From the NCBI RefSeq assembly GCF_030063475.1, contig NZ_JASIRT010000004.1, forward strand, positions 212,366 through 276,365: a stretch of 64,000 nucleotides of DNA. Direction: 5' to 3'. Made by a program: the position numbers and the translations under genes. Below the pieces are notes generated by a model. The model ran no database searches. It had not been told where the DNA came from and saw only the letters and a program-made list of their open reading frames with translations. Position 1 is the stretch's first letter. Each line of letters starts with the position of its first letter. Shown piece by piece: positions 1-7,890 of this stretch. This stretch comes from Roseomonas sp. E05. Its GTDB lineage: Bacteria; Pseudomonadota; Alphaproteobacteria; Acetobacterales; Acetobacteraceae.

Positions 1-596
1 TGCAGCCCGGCCGGGCATGCTTTTCCGTAAAGCGGGTCGCCGAGGATCGGCCAGCCCTGGCTGGCGCAATGGACGCGGAGCTGATGGGTGCGGCCGGTCT
101 CCGGGCGCAGCTCCAGCCAGGCCAGCCCTTCGCCGCGGCCCTTCACGCGCCAGCGGGTGAGGGCGGGCTGGCCCTCGGGATGCGGCTCCATCCGCCAGCC
201 GGCGGCGGCGCTGCTCACCTTGCGCAGCGGCAGGTCGATGCGGCCGGACTGCGCCGCCGGGCCGCCCGCCACCACCGCCCAGTAGGTCTTGCGGGCACGG
301 CCGGCGGCGAACAGGGCGCCGAGTTCCGCCAGCGCGGGCTTGGTGCGGCCGAGCACCAGGCAACCCGAGGTATCGGTGTCCAGGCGATGCGCCGGCTGCG
401 GCAGGCGCCGCTTGCCGAAGGCCAGCGCCGGCAGGAAATCCTCCAGGCTGCGGCCACCGCGCGGGCCGGCATGCACCGGCAGGCCCGCGGGCTTGTCGAT
501 GATCAGGACCGTGTCGGTCTGCTGGAGAACCCTGAGAGGGGCGCCGCCCCTCTCAGACTCTCCCCGCCAAGAACCTGAGGTTCTTGGATCTCCCAT
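1..596 (-). CDS. RluA-family RNA pseudouridine synthase (3' end missing)
   Basis: Isomerises a specific uridine to pseudouridine in rRNA or tRNA. The minus-strand frame reads the family signature HRLDTDTSG, which holds the catalytic Asp, followed by LVLGRTKPAL, and later GRTHQLRVH and GDPLYG. The C-terminus runs off the left edge of the window. The only in-frame ATG upstream of the conserved DKPAGLPVH segment is at 596, so the first 20 or so residues would be encoded by two intergenic-repeat hairpins (family B). A CAGGA lies about 8 bases upstream of that ATG. The natural start is therefore uncertain. The target uridine cannot be told from sequence. Confidence 0.85.
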   Translation of the reverse strand, partial: MGDPRTSGSWRGESERGGAPLRVLQQTDTVLIIDKPAGLPVHAGPRGGRSLEDFLPALAFGKRRLPQPAHRLDTDTSGCLVLGRTKPALAELGALFAAGRARKTYWAVVAGGPAAQSGRIDLPLRKVSSAAAGWRMEPHPEGQPALTRWRVKGRGEGLAWLELRPETGRTHQLRVHCASQGWPILGDPLYGKACPAGL

Positions 597-655
597 CAGA
601 GGGATCCTGGAAAGGGATGGCGGGGGTCCGGGGGCGGCGCCCCCGGGGGTCAGGC
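528..655. repeat. Family B hairpin repeat cluster
   Basis: Three perfect hairpins lie in a row: GAGAGGGGC/GCCCCTCTC (about 535-555), CCAAGAACC/GGTTCTTGG (about 577-597) and CCGGGGGCG/CGCCCCCGG (about 628-647). The first two match in layout the copies at 24012-24070 and 57955-58022, but with different bases in the stems. The third directly follows the stop of the aminotransferase gene on the minus strand. The left part overlaps the presumed N-terminal coding region of the pseudouridine synthase. Confidence 0.7.
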
Positions 656-1519
656 CGCCTTGGGCAGCATCCGGCTGGTGCGCTCCGCCCAGTCGAAATA
701 GAGCTGGCGCGCCTTCTGCGCGACCGGCCCGATCGGCAGCGCGCGGCCCTCGAAGTTGATGCAGTACTGCACCTTGCCGAAATTGCCGGTCGCGAAGATC
801 TCGTCCGCCTCGCGCAGCATCTGCGGCGTCACGATGCACTCGCGCGCCTCGATGCCGGCCTCGCGCAGCAGCGTCAGCACGCGCGAGCGGGTGATGCCGG
901 CGAGATAGGTGCCGTTGACGGCCGGCGTCATCACCACGCCGTCCTTCACCAGCATCATGTTGGAGGTGGCGAATTCCGCCACATTGCCCTCGAAGTCGCA
1001 GAGCACGGCGTTGTCGAAGCCGCGGGCGCGGGCGGCGGCGGCGGCGCGGGAGGAGTTCGGGTAGAGGCAGGAGGCCTTGGCGTCGGTCGGCGCCATGTCG
1101 GCCGCCGGGCGGCGGAAGGGCACCAGGCAGGCCGAGAAGCCCTTCGAGGCGTCCGGCAGCGGCGCGTCATAGATGGAGAGGATGAACTCGGTGCTCGCCG
1201 GGTCGGGAAAGGCGGCGCCGATGCCGCGGCGGATGAAGAACATCGGCCGGATGTAGAGTTCCGCATCGGCCGGCATCTTCGCCACGCCCTCGCGGCAGAG
1301 TTCCTCGATGCGGCCGGCTGCCAGCGTCGGCTTCATCATCATCGCCTCGGCGCTGCGGATCACCCGCGCGCAGTGCTGGTCAAGATCGGGCACCAGGCCG
1401 CGGATGGCGCGCGCGCCGTCGAACACCATCGAGCCCAGCCAGAAGGCATGGTCCATCGGGCCGAGCACCTTCGGCTCCTCGGTCATCCACTTGCCGTCGT
1501 GCCAAAAGACGCCCGCCAT
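650..1519 (-). CDS. Class IV PLP aminotransferase, branched-chain type
   Basis: 289 residues, the usual length for IlvE-type transaminases, which move the amino group between branched-chain amino acids and 2-oxoglutarate using PLP. The N-terminus has the fold-type IV pattern (VFDGARAIRG near residue 33). The likely PLP lysine is K148 in DAKASCLYPNSSRA, and the phosphate-binding region GNVAEFATSNMML follows. The ATG at 1519 is preceded by AAGGAG at 6-base spacing. The KASCLYPNS context departs from the canonical K-x-x-G-N-Y of E. coli IlvE, so a D-amino-acid or other class IV substrate cannot be ruled out. It stands downstream of the desulfhydrase gene in the same direction, but a 300-base repeat block separates them. 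Confidence 0.85.
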   Translation of the reverse strand: MAGVFWHDGKWMTEEPKVLGPMDHAFWLGSMVFDGARAIRGLVPDLDQHCARVIRSAEAMMMKPTLAAGRIEELCREGVAKMPADAELYIRPMFFIRRGIGAAFPDPASTEFILSIYDAPLPDASKGFSACLVPFRRPAADMAPTDAKASCLYPNSSRAAAAARARGFDNAVLCDFEGNVAEFATSNMMLVKDGVVMTPAVNGTYLAGITRSRVLTLLREAGIEARECIVTPQMLREADEIFATGNFGKVQYCINFEGRALPIGPVAQKARQLYFDWAERTSRMLPKAA

Positions 1520-1610
1520 GGAGAACTCCTTCCCTGCTGCAACGGAGGGCGCGGAGAGTGGCACGCCTCGCCGCCGAGTTGAAGGGCGGCGACAGGCGGA
1601 AAAACGCAGG

Positions 1611-1819
1611 AAGATCGGGGGAGGGAACTCCCCCGAACCCCCTCCTTTTTCTGTCAGTTTTCGGCTCCGCCCGGAGGCGGAGGCGTTCCTGAACGCCGCT
1701 GCGCTGGCGGTCGCCGGGGCTGCTCCAGCCCCGGCGCGAGCGCATGCAGCCTGCGCGGCGAACTGATAAAAAAGAAAGAAGAGGGGGTCTGGGGGAGAAT
1801 TCATTCTCCCCCGGCCTTG
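1611..1819. repeat. Family A paired intergenic repeat, copy 1
   Basis: The left unit (1611-1660) is AAGATCGGGGGAGGGAACTCCCCC followed by a C-rich and a T-rich tract ending in CTGTCAG. The right unit (1761-1819) is the same element inverted, with the hairpin GGGGGAGAAT/ATTCTCCCCC. Between them sits a separate palindrome, GCCGGGGCTG/CAGCCCCGGC (about 1712-1735). The left unit has GAACTC where most copies have GAATTC. Together they fill the gap between the desulfhydrase stop (1828) and the aminotransferase start (1519). Confidence 0.85.
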
Positions 1820-1827
1820 CCTGGCCC

Positions 1828-2835
1828 TCAGTCCTGCGACACCCCGAAGGCGTCGGGGTAGCCGAACAGCCCGACGGCGCCGCCGGTGTGCAGGAACACC
1901 ACGTTCTCGTCCTTGCCGAAGCGCCCCTTGCCGATCAGGTCGATCAGCCCGGCCATGCCCTTCCCGGAATAGACGGGGTCGAGCAGGATGCCTTCCTTCT
2001 CCGCCAGCAGCTTCACCGCCTCGACCATGCCCTCGGTCGGGATGCCGTAGCCCTGCCCGACATAGTCGCAGTTGGCCACCACGTGCTCGGCCTTGACGAT
2101 GCCGGGCAGGCCAAGGTGCTCGGCGGTGCGCTGGGCCAGCGCCAGCACGTTCGCCTCCTGCTTCTCGCGCGGCGCGCGCACGCCGATGCCGAGCACGGGG
2201 ATTCCGCTGTTCAGCGCCACCAGCCCCGCCACCAGCCCGGCCTGGGTGCCGGCGCTGCCGGTGGCGTGCACCACGTGGTCGATGCGCAGCCCCATCTCGG
2301 CGGCCTGGTTCACCAGCTCCAGCGCCGCGTTGACATAGCCCAGCGCGCCCACCGGGTTGGAGCCGCCGCCGGGAATGACGTAGGGCCGCTTGCCCTTGGC
2401 GCGCAGCTCGGCGGCCAGCGCTTCCATCTCCGCCTGCATGTCGGCGCCGCCGGGGCGGCGGGAGATGCTGGCGCCGTGCAGCTTGTCGAGCAGCACGTTG
2501 CCGGACTGGGCATAGGCCGGGCTGTGGTCGCCGGTGCGGTCCTCCAGCAGGATGTGGCAGGCGAGGCCGAGCTTCGCCGCCGCCGCGGCGGTCTGCCGCG
2601 CATGGTTGGACTGGGTGGCGCCCTGGGTGATGACGGTGTCGGCCTGCTGCGCCAGCGCCTCGGCCATCAGGAATTCCAGCTTGCGGGTCTTGTTGCCGCC
2701 GGTGGAAAGTCCGGTGGCGTCGTCCCGCTTGATCCAGAGGCGCGGCCCGCCGAGATGGCGCGTGAGGTTCTCCATCGGCTCCAGCGGCGTCGGCAGGTGG
2801 CCGAGCCGGATGCGCGGGAAACGGGCGAGGTTCAT
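1828..2835 (-). CDS. dcyD: D-cysteine desulfhydrase-like PLP enzyme
   Basis: 335 residues, full length for the ACC deaminase / D-cysteine desulfhydrase family (fold type II PLP). D-cysteine desulfhydrase makes pyruvate, H2S and ammonia from D-cysteine. Visible are [19 protein letters not shown], with the PLP lysine around residue 49, the phosphate-contacting [12 protein letters not shown], and the C-terminal [13 protein letters not shown]. The start ATG at 2835 has a GGAGG-like sequence in front. Members of this family include ACC deaminase and L-cysteate lyase, so the exact substrate is inferred. There is no sulfur-metabolism gene adjacent. Confidence 0.85.
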   Translation of the reverse strand: MNLARFPRIRLGHLPTPLEPMENLTRHLGGPRLWIKRDDATGLSTGGNKTRKLEFLMAEALAQQADTVITQGATQSNHARQTAAAAAKLGLACHILLEDRTGDHSPAYAQSGNVLLDKLHGASISRRPGGADMQAEMEALAAELRAKGKRPYVIPGGGSNPVGALGYVNAALELVNQAAEMGLRIDHVVHATGSAGTQAGLVAGLVALNSGIPVLGIGVRAPREKQEANVLALAQRTAEHLGLPGIVKAEHVVANCDYVGQGYGIPTEGMVEAVKLLAEKEGILLDPVYSGKGMAGLIDLIGKGRFGKDENVVFLHTGGAVGLFGYPDAFGVSQD

Positions 2836-2962
2836 GGGGCGGATTCCTCCAGGTCTTGTGGCCGCGCCGCAGCCTAGGCCCGCCGGGGACGGGTGCCAAA
2901 TCGACCGGGGCGCCGGCTGCGCGACCGCCTCCCCGGCATTGCCTCGCCTTCCTCCGCCGCCT

Positions 2963-3013
2963 GGAAAGCAAAAAGAAGATGGGGGTTCGGGGGAATTCCT
3001 TCCCCCGACCTTC
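2963..3013. repeat. Family A repeat, single right-type unit (copy 2)
   Basis: One unit in the inverted orientation: GCAAAAAGAAGATGGGGG, TTC, then the hairpin GGGGGAATTCCTTCCCCC and GACCTT. It lies just upstream of the start of the methyltransferase gene and has no partner unit. Confidence 0.8.
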
Positions 3014-3036
3014 CCCTGGCGCTACTGCCCTGCCGC

Positions 3037-3777
3037 ATGAGACCGCCCCGTCCGCCGCAGCCCGAGCCCGACCGCCTCTGTGGCCCCGCCGCCGTGGCGG
3101 CCGCCTTCGCGCACCGGCCGGAGGCCGTGCTGCGGCTGTTCTATGTCGCCGCCCGCCGCGCCGAGGCCGGCCCCTTCTGCGCCCGGCTCGCCCGCGCCCG
3201 GAAGCCCTACCGGGAAGTCCCGCCCGAGGAGCTGGCGCGCGTCGCCGGCACCACGCATCATGGCGGCATCGTCGCCGTGGCCGCGCCGCGCCCGGTGCCG
3301 CTCCTGCCCGCCCCGGAGGCACTGCCGCCCGGCCTGCTGCCGGTGCTGGACGGCATCGGCAACCCGCACAATCTCGGCGCCATCGCCCGCTCGGCCGCCT
3401 TCTTCGGCTGCCGCGCCATGCTGCTCTCGGGCGATCCGCGCCAGGCCGGCCTGTCGGACGCCGCCTGGCGCACCAGCGAGGGCGGGCTGGAGGCGCTGGC
3501 CCTCTACCGCGCGCCCGACCTGCCGGAGGCGCTGCGGCGCCTCTCCGCCCGCTACCTGACGGTGGCGGCGGTGGCGCGGGAGGGCGTGCCGCCCGCCGCC
3601 CTGCCGCGGGACCGCCCGGTGGCGCTGGTGCTCGGCAATGAGGAGCAGGGCCTGCCGGCAGCCACCGTCGCCGCCTGCGCCGCGCGGGTGACGCTGCCCG
3701 GCTCCGGCGCGGTGGAGAGCCTGAACGTCTCGGTGGCGGCGGCCGTGCTGATGCACAGCCTGGGCGCTGGCCTGTAA
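3037..3777 (+). CDS. TrmH/SpoU-family SPOUT RNA 2'-O-methyltransferase
   Basis: 246 residues. It transfers methyl from S-adenosylmethionine to a ribose 2'-OH in rRNA or tRNA. The three SPOUT motifs are in order: LDGIGNPHNLGAIARSAAFFG, VALVLGNEEQGL, and LPGSGAVESLNVSVAAAV, the last forming the trefoil-knot cofactor site. The N-terminal part (about residues 10-95) is the small substrate-binding domain (DRLCGPAAVAAAFAHRP). The frame is open further upstream, but that stretch only translates a family A repeat, so the ATG at 3037 is taken as the start; no strong ribosome-binding site precedes it. RlmB and TrmH types cannot be separated by eye. Confidence 0.88.
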   Translation: MRPPRPPQPEPDRLCGPAAVAAAFAHRPEAVLRLFYVAARRAEAGPFCARLARARKPYREVPPEELARVAGTTHHGGIVAVAAPRPVPLLPAPEALPPGLLPVLDGIGNPHNLGAIARSAAFFGCRAMLLSGDPRQAGLSDAAWRTSEGGLEALALYRAPDLPEALRRLSARYLTVAAVAREGVPPAALPRDRPVALVLGNEEQGLPAATVAACAARVTLPGSGAVESLNVSVAAAVLMHSLGAGL

Positions 3778-3855
3778 CGAATCCGCGCAGGGCTTGCCCC
3801 CCTGTCCCGGAACGATCAGAACCCGCCCCGGACCCAACCGGAGGCTCCCAAGACC

Positions 3856-4866
3856 ATGACGCTCCGCCGCCGCACGCTGCTCGGTGCCGCCGCCACCTTC
3901 CCGGCCGCCTCGGCCCTCTTCGCCCCGCATGTCGCGCGGGCGCAGGAGACCTTTCCCTCCCGCAACCTGCGCATCGTCGTGCCCTATGCGCCGGGCGGCT
4001 CGGTGGACATGACCGCGCGCCTGATGGCGCAGATGCTGGAGCCGGTGCTCGGCCACAGCGTCGTCGTGGACAACCGCAGTGGCGCCGGCGGCAATATCGG
4101 CGCGGCCGAGGCGGCCCGCTCCGACAAGGACGGGTACACCATGCTGCTCGGCTCCGCCTCGATCCTGGCGGCGAACAAGTTCCTCTACGCCAAGTCGATG
4201 CCGATCGACCCGCTCGCCGACCTGGCGCCGGTGACGCGCGTGACCACCGGCACGGTGTTCATGACGGTCAACGCCCAGAGCCCGTACAAGTCCTTCCAGG
4301 AGGTCATCGCGGCGGCGAAGAAGGACCCGGGCGGGATCACCATGGGCTCCTCCGGCACCGGCACCATCAGCCACCTGACGATCAGCAAGGTCTGCAAGGT
4401 GACGGGCACCGACATCACCCATGTCCCCTATCGCGGCGGCGCCCCGGCCCTGCAGGACCTGCTGGCCGGCAACATCGACATGATGTTCGACGTCATCCCG
4501 CTCTCCATGGCGCATGTGCGCGAGGGCCGGTTGCGCGTGCTGGCCGCCGCCAGCGCCGAGCGCGTGACCTATGCGCCGGAGCTGAAGGACGTGCCGGCGA
4601 TGAAGGAGCTGCTGCCCGGCTCCGGCATCGACATGCAGTCCTGGTACGGCATCAACGTCCCCGCCGGCACGCCGGAGGACCGCATCGCGGCGCTGCACAA
4701 GGCGATCGTGGGCGTCGTGGACACGCCGGAGTTCCGCGCGAAGATGGAGCCGAACGGCTTCACCACCGTGGTGGACGCCACCCCCGCCGCCTACGGCGCC
4801 TATATCCGCGCGCAGGAGGCGGTGTGGAAGCAGCTGGTCGCCGAGTCCGGCGCCAGCCTGGACTGA
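3856..4866 (+). CDS. Bug/TctC-family tripartite tricarboxylate transporter substrate-binding protein
   Basis: 336 residues, exported. The N-terminus MTLRRRTLLGAAATFPAAS is a twin-arginine-like signal with probable cleavage after ARA (about residue 29). The mature part begins with the family pattern FPSRNLRIVVPYAPGGSVDMTAR and continues with VVDNRSGAGGNIGAAEAARS. These periplasmic proteins bind small carboxylates or related ligands. The TctA/TctB membrane partners are not next to it, as is common for the expanded Bug families of this group. GGAGG precedes the ATG. The ligand cannot be assigned. Confidence 0.9.
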   Translation: MTLRRRTLLGAAATFPAASALFAPHVARAQETFPSRNLRIVVPYAPGGSVDMTARLMAQMLEPVLGHSVVVDNRSGAGGNIGAAEAARSDKDGYTMLLGSASILAANKFLYAKSMPIDPLADLAPVTRVTTGTVFMTVNAQSPYKSFQEVIAAAKKDPGGITMGSSGTGTISHLTISKVCKVTGTDITHVPYRGGAPALQDLLAGNIDMMFDVIPLSMAHVREGRLRVLAAASAERVTYAPELKDVPAMKELLPGSGIDMQSWYGINVPAGTPEDRIAALHKAIVGVVDTPEFRAKMEPNGFTTVVDATPAAYGAYIRAQEAVWKQLVAESGASLD

Positions 4867-4884
4867 CGGGGACCTGACCCTCGG

Positions 4885-4914
4885 GGGGCGGAGCGGGGAG
4901 ACCCTCTCCGCCCC
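4885..4914 (+). terminator. GC-rich hairpin after the Bug-protein gene
   Basis: GGGGCGGAG and CTCCGCCCC form a perfect 9-bp stem with a 12-base loop, 18 bases after the stop codon. There is no T-run behind it, so it may be a transcript-end stabiliser rather than an intrinsic terminator. Confidence 0.35.
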
Positions 4915-4985
4915 GCTGCGGCGCATTGTGACGGTGCCGCCTCTGCCGCTAGCATCCTCCGCCAAGCACCGGAGGAATGCCGCCC

Positions 4986-5861
4986 ATGCGCCGAGCCCTG
5001 ATCGCCGCCGCCCTGCTGGTTCCCCTGGCCGGTGGAGCCGAGGCCGCTCCCGCCGCCCTGACCTGCCCGGATGACGCCGCCATGCAGGCGCTCGCCGCCT
5101 CCCTGCTGGCCAAGGCCCCGGTCGAGGCCTTCGGCCGCAGCCTCAGCCTGGAGGATGCGCTCTGCGCCCAGCGCAAGCTGGTGCCGGCGATGGAGAAGCA
5201 GCTCGGCCCCACGGTCGGCTGGAAGGTCGGGCTGACCAACGAGGCCGCCCAGAAGCGCTTCGGCGTCGCCCATCCGCTGGCCGGCCCGATCTACCAGGCG
5301 ACGGTGCGGGCGCATTCCGGCGATACCCTCCCCGCGGACTTCGCCGCCGTGCCGGTGGCCGAGGCCGACCTGATCGTCCGCGTGAAGGACGAGGGCATCA
5401 ACCAGGCCGGGGACGACCACGTCGCCATCCTGAAGCACCTCGACCAGGTCATCCCCTTCATCGAGCTGCCCGACCTCGCGCTCTCCGATCTCAAGCAGAT
5501 GGACGGGCCGAACCTGCTGGCCATCGGCGTCGGCGCCCGGCTCGGCGTGGTGGGCGAGCCGATCGCGCCCGAGGCGACGGAGGACTTCGCGAAGCGCCTC
5601 GGCAGCATGACCGTGCGCTTCGCCACCGACCAGAAGGAGCTGGCGACGGCCCCCGGCACCGCCCTGCTCGGCCACCCGCTGAACGTCATCCCCTGGCTGG
5701 TGAAGGAGCTCAAGGCGCGCGGCACGGCGCTGAAGGCGGGCGACCTGATCTCGCTCGGCGGCTTCTCGCCCGCGCTGCCGGCGGAGGCCGGGCGGACCTA
5801 CACCGTCACCTATACCGGCCTGCTGGAGAAGCCGGCCTCGGTGAGCGTGACGCTGAGGTAA
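4986..5861 (+). CDS. Exported 2-keto-4-pentenoate hydratase-like (FAH superfamily) protein
   Basis: About 291 residues. The fold family hydrates 2-hydroxy-penta-2,4-dienoate-like substrates in aromatic breakdown. Recognisable segments are GPTVGWKVGLTNEAAQKRFG, PLAGPIYQATVRAHSG, and AVPVAEADLIVRVKDEG, which carries the metal-binding acidic residues. Unusually, the protein starts with a Sec-type signal (MRRALIAAALLVPLAGGAEA), so it should act outside the cytoplasm. The ATG at 4986 is chosen because GGAGG ends 10 bases before it; the in-frame ATG at 4977 lies only one base after that GGAGG. A hydratase in the periplasm is odd, and the true reaction is unknown. It follows the Bug protein but no other pathway gene is nearby. 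Confidence 0.75.
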   Translation: MRRALIAAALLVPLAGGAEAAPAALTCPDDAAMQALAASLLAKAPVEAFGRSLSLEDALCAQRKLVPAMEKQLGPTVGWKVGLTNEAAQKRFGVAHPLAGPIYQATVRAHSGDTLPADFAAVPVAEADLIVRVKDEGINQAGDDHVAILKHLDQVIPFIELPDLALSDLKQMDGPNLLAIGVGARLGVVGEPIAPEATEDFAKRLGSMTVRFATDQKELATAPGTALLGHPLNVIPWLVKELKARGTALKAGDLISLGGFSPALPAEAGRTYTVTYTGLLEKPASVSVTLR

Positions 5862-5993
5862 AAGGCCGGGGGGAAGGAATTCCCCCCGGAACCCCCCATC
5901 TTTTTTCTTCGGGTTGCCCGCGCGGGCGGCCAGCGCGCGCCAGGACTGACAAAAAGAAGAAGGGGGTTCGGGGGAATTCATTCCCCCGACCTT
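5861..5993. repeat. Family A paired intergenic repeat, copy 3
   Basis: The left unit begins inside the TAA stop of the hydratase-like gene (AAAAGGCCGGGGGGAAGGAATTCCCCCC, then CCCCCCATCTTTTTTCTTC). The inverted right unit (5945-5993) reads GACAAAAAGAAGAAGGGGG TTC GGGGGAATTCATTCCCCC GACCTT. The core between them is GC-rich and here lacks the GCCGGGGCTG palindrome. Confidence 0.85.
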
Positions 5994-6094
5994 GTTCCCG
6001 CATGCAACCCCTGCGGCAACAGGGCTTGACCCCGGCCGCAACCCGGCGCATCGCCCCCGTTTAACCTGTGAGTCAAAGGTCTGGAGGCGCCGCC

Positions 6095-6871
6095 ATGCTG
6101 GCCTTGCGTGTCATTCCGTGCCTGGACGTGAAGGAAGGCCGCGTCGTCAAGGGCGTCAACTTCGTCGCGCTGCGCGATGCCGGCGATCCGGTCGAGCAGG
6201 CCCGCGCCTATGATGCCGAGGGCGCGGACGAGATCACCTTCCTCGACATCGGCGCCACCCACGAGAACCGCGACACCATGTACGACGTGGTCTCGCGCAC
6301 CGCGGCCGAGGTCTTCATCCCGCTGACCGTCGGCGGCGGCGTGCGCAGCGTCGAGGACGTGCGCAGGCTGCTGCTGGCCGGCGCCGACAAGGCCAGCATC
6401 AACAGCGCCGCCGTCGCCGACCCCGACCTCGTGCGCCGCGCCGCCGAGGCCTTCGGCAGCCAGGCCATCGTGGTGGCCATCGACGCCCGCACGGTGGCCC
6501 CGGGCCGCTGGGAGATCTTCACCCATGGCGGCCGCCGCGCCACCGGCATCGACGCGCTGGACTGGGCGGGGCGGATGGCCTCCCTCGGCGCCGGCGAGCT
6601 GCTGGTGACCTCGATGGACCGCGACGGCACCAAGTCCGGCTTCGACCTGGATCTCCTGCGCGCGCTGCGGCGGCGGGTGCGGCTGCCGCTGGTGGCCTCC
6701 GGCGGCGTCGGCACGGCGCAGCATTTCGTCGAGGGGGCCCTGGCCGGCGCGACCGGCCTGCTGGCCGCCAGCGTGTTCCACTACGGGGAGATGCGGATCG
6801 GCGAGGCGAAGGCCGCGCTGGCCGCCGCCGGCCTGCCGGTGCGCCCCACCCCATTCCGGGAGGCAGCCTGA
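6095..6871 (+). CDS. hisF: Imidazole glycerol phosphate synthase cyclase subunit
   Basis: 258 residues, the normal HisF length. With HisH it converts PRFAR and glutamine-derived ammonia into imidazole glycerol phosphate and AICAR, linking histidine and purine synthesis. The beta-barrel starts with [19 protein letters not shown], containing the catalytic Asp of CLD; the second catalytic Asp is in [13 protein letters not shown]; phosphate sites appear as LTVGGGVRS and VASGGVGT. The ATG at 6095 has GGAG 8 bases upstream. hisE follows after only 4 bases, so they are co-transcribed. hisH and hisA are not in the window. Confidence 0.97.
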   Translation: MLALRVIPCLDVKEGRVVKGVNFVALRDAGDPVEQARAYDAEGADEITFLDIGATHENRDTMYDVVSRTAAEVFIPLTVGGGVRSVEDVRRLLLAGADKASINSAAVADPDLVRRAAEAFGSQAIVVAIDARTVAPGRWEIFTHGGRRATGIDALDWAGRMASLGAGELLVTSMDRDGTKSGFDLDLLRALRRRVRLPLVASGGVGTAQHFVEGALAGATGLLAASVFHYGEMRIGEAKAALAAAGLPVRPTPFREAA

Positions 6872-6875
6872 GACC

Positions 6876-7433
6876 ATGGGCAAGGACGCGAAGAAGAAGC
6901 CCCTCAAGGCCAAGCAGCCCGCCGCGAAGAAGGTGGTGAAGAAGGTGACCAAGCCGAAGGCGCCGGCGGCCGCCCTGCCGGCGCCGCCGGACCTGCCCGT
7001 CGCCGCCAAGCCGCGCAAGCGGGTGCTGAAGGCCGAGGCGCGCCACCTGGCGCCGCTGGATGTGCCCGCCCCCGGCGACATCGAGGTGCTGCGCCGGCTG
7101 TGGGAGACGGTGGAGGCGCGCCGCCTCGCCGGCGATGCCGCCAGCTCGCACTCCGCCCGGCTGATGGCGCGCGGCACCGCCAAGGTGGCGCAGAAGCTCG
7201 GCGAGGAGGCGGTGGAATGCGTCATCGAGGCGACGCTCGGCAACCGCCAGCCCACCATCATGGAGAGTGCCGACCTGCTCTATCACCTGATCGTCGTCTG
7301 GGTGGACGCGGGCATCCGGCCGGAGGAAGTATGGGCCGAGCTGGTGCGGCGCGAGGGCATCTCCGGCATCGCCGAGAAGGCGGCGCGGCCGAAGGCCATC
7401 CTGCGCGCCGCCGAGACCACGAAACTGCCCTGA
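6876..7433 (+). CDS. hisE: Phosphoribosyl-ATP pyrophosphatase with a basic N-terminal extension
   Basis: 185 residues, against about 105 for ordinary HisE. The enzyme removes pyrophosphate from PR-ATP in step two of histidine synthesis. The MazG-like helical core starts near residue 69 ([15 protein letters not shown]), with the metal-binding acidic helices [13 protein letters not shown] and [13 protein letters not shown]. Residues 1-68 form a Lys/Ala/Pro-rich tail ([18 protein letters not shown]) without predicted fold. The ATG follows hisF by 4 bases and is the first in frame. If an internal start were used, the tail would not be made, but none with a better ribosome-binding site is evident. 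Confidence 0.92.
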   Translation: MGKDAKKKPLKAKQPAAKKVVKKVTKPKAPAAALPAPPDLPVAAKPRKRVLKAEARHLAPLDVPAPGDIEVLRRLWETVEARRLAGDAASSHSARLMARGTAKVAQKLGEEAVECVIEATLGNRQPTIMESADLLYHLIVVWVDAGIRPEEVWAELVRREGISGIAEKAARPKAILRAAETTKLP

Positions 7434-7462
7434 GGCAAACTGCCCTGCGAGGAGGAACTGCC

Positions 7463-7843
7463 ATGCCCGTCTCCGGCCTGCCGCCCTATGACGGCGGCAA
7501 TGTCTTCGCCCGCATCCTGCGCGGCGAGATCCCCGCCAAGAAAATCTATGAGGACGAGCACGCCCTCGCCTTCCACGACATCGCCCCCAAGGCGCCGGTG
7601 CATGTGCTGGTGATCCCCAAGGGCGCCTATGTCTCGGTCGCCGACTTCTCCGCCAATGCCGGCGCCGAGGCGGTGGCGGGCTTCTGGCGCGCCGTCGGGC
7701 AGGTCGCCCGGCAGCTCGGGCTGGAGGGGCCGGGCTATCGCGTGCTGACCAATATGGGGCCGGATGGCGGGCAGGAGGTGCCGCATTTCCACGTGCACAT
7801 CTTCGGCGGCCGTGCGCTCGGCCCCATGCTGTCGGAGCCTTGA
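7463..7843 (+). CDS. HIT-family nucleotide hydrolase (HinT type)
   Basis: 126 residues, normal for bacterial HinT-like purine nucleoside phosphoramidases. The N-terminus NVFARILRGEIPAKKIYEDE is typical, and the catalytic histidine triad is HFHVHIFGG near the C-terminus, complete. The ATG at 7463 is preceded by GAGGAGG at good spacing. It is third in the hisF-hisE operon, 29 bases after hisE, an arrangement seen in other alphaproteobacteria. Confidence 0.95.
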   Translation: MPVSGLPPYDGGNVFARILRGEIPAKKIYEDEHALAFHDIAPKAPVHVLVIPKGAYVSVADFSANAGAEAVAGFWRAVGQVARQLGLEGPGYRVLTNMGPDGGQEVPHFHVHIFGGRALGPMLSEP

Positions 7844-7890
7844 GGCGCGCGGCCCTTGATCGGGCCGCGCCGCATCGCCATCCAGAAGGC

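Noticed and set aside
650..3322. An 890-residue minus-strand frame spanning two loci
   Set aside because: Only its last 289 residues form a real protein (the aminotransferase); the rest is antisense or out of frame to the desulfhydrase and the methyltransferase.
4977..4985. Upstream ATG at 4977 as start of the hydratase-like gene
   Set aside because: It lies one base after the GGAGG, too close; the ATG at 4986 has correct spacing and begins the signal peptide.
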